Shown here: piece by piece, positions 62,218 through 64,000 of the stretch | Layout: each line of letters opens with the position of its first letter | How positions within the stretch are numbered: position 1 is the first letter of the stretch | NCBI RefSeq assembly: GCF_029309835.1 | Contig: NZ_JARJHL010000003.1 | Coordinates: 281,001 to 345,000 of the forward strand | Source: Paracoccus sp. DMF-8 | GTDB lineage: Bacteria > Pseudomonadota > Alphaproteobacteria > Rhodobacterales > Rhodobacteraceae | Reading direction: 5' to 3' | Length of the DNA: 64,000 nucleotides | Program-made: the position numbers and the translations under genes | The notes under the pieces: generated by a model | What the model was told of the DNA's origin: nothing | Databases searched by the model: none | Seen by the model: the letters and a program-made list of their open reading frames with translations, nothing else

Positions 62218-64000
<1,783 letters not shown>

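Overview
The window is GC-rich DNA with tightly packed, often ATGA-overlapping genes. Its best fit is an alphaproteobacterium of the Rhodobacteraceae (Paracoccus-like). The evidence is codon usage, the rRNA layout (23S-5S-tRNA-fMet) and gene content; this is an inference, because no 16S sequence is present.

Bases 1-34868 hold a type VI secretion system (T6SS). The first block is tagH (partial)-tssA-tssB-tssC-hcp-tssE-tssF-tssG-tssH. A reverse-strand operon follows: a secreted hypothetical protein, ExbB, two ExbD paralogues and a TonB-like protein. Next come envelope genes on the forward strand: a DUF1036 protein, a peptidoglycan-binding-type protein, a LytM plus lytic transglycosylase fusion, and an autotransporter of about 1950 residues. 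The locus ends with tssK-tssL-tssM-tagF-pppA-ppkA. No TssJ or VgrG is visible. The most unusual point is that the periplasmic domain of the TonB-like protein looks homologous to the periplasmic domain of the PpkA kinase. This suggests that an Exb/Ton-type motor and threonine-phosphorylation control belong to the same secretion machine.

Bases 34876-38338 carry a TetR regulator and the 5-oxoprolinase genes pxpA, pxpB and pxpC. Bases 38548-41341 form a three-gene module of a secreted subtilisin-type protease divergent from an ECF sigma factor and a membrane anti-sigma factor. Bases 41695-49777 form a hydroxyproline/imino-acid catabolic locus: an Ldh2-type reductase, a four-gene amino-acid ABC transporter, a D-amino-acid dehydrogenase, a 4-hydroxyproline epimerase and a fused aconitase-X dehydratase. 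A GntR/FCD regulator at 51963-52667 may control it. An RTX protein and a UPF0114 membrane protein lie between.

Bases 52734-61236 start at tRNA-Pro(CGG) and look like an acquired island. It holds a TniQ-family protein, a 1265-residue SIR2-domain protein of the anti-phage type, a tyrosine recombinase, and a divergent TetR/SDR pair. Bases 61414-64000 hold a small conserved protein, then the end of an rRNA operon on the reverse strand (23S partial, 5S, tRNA-fMet, terminator).

Five genes (DUF1036, LytM/transglycosylase, tssK, ppkA, RTX) are broken by seven single-base indels, nearly all in runs of G or C. Each reading frame is otherwise intact, so sequencing error or very recent phase change is more likely than old decay.
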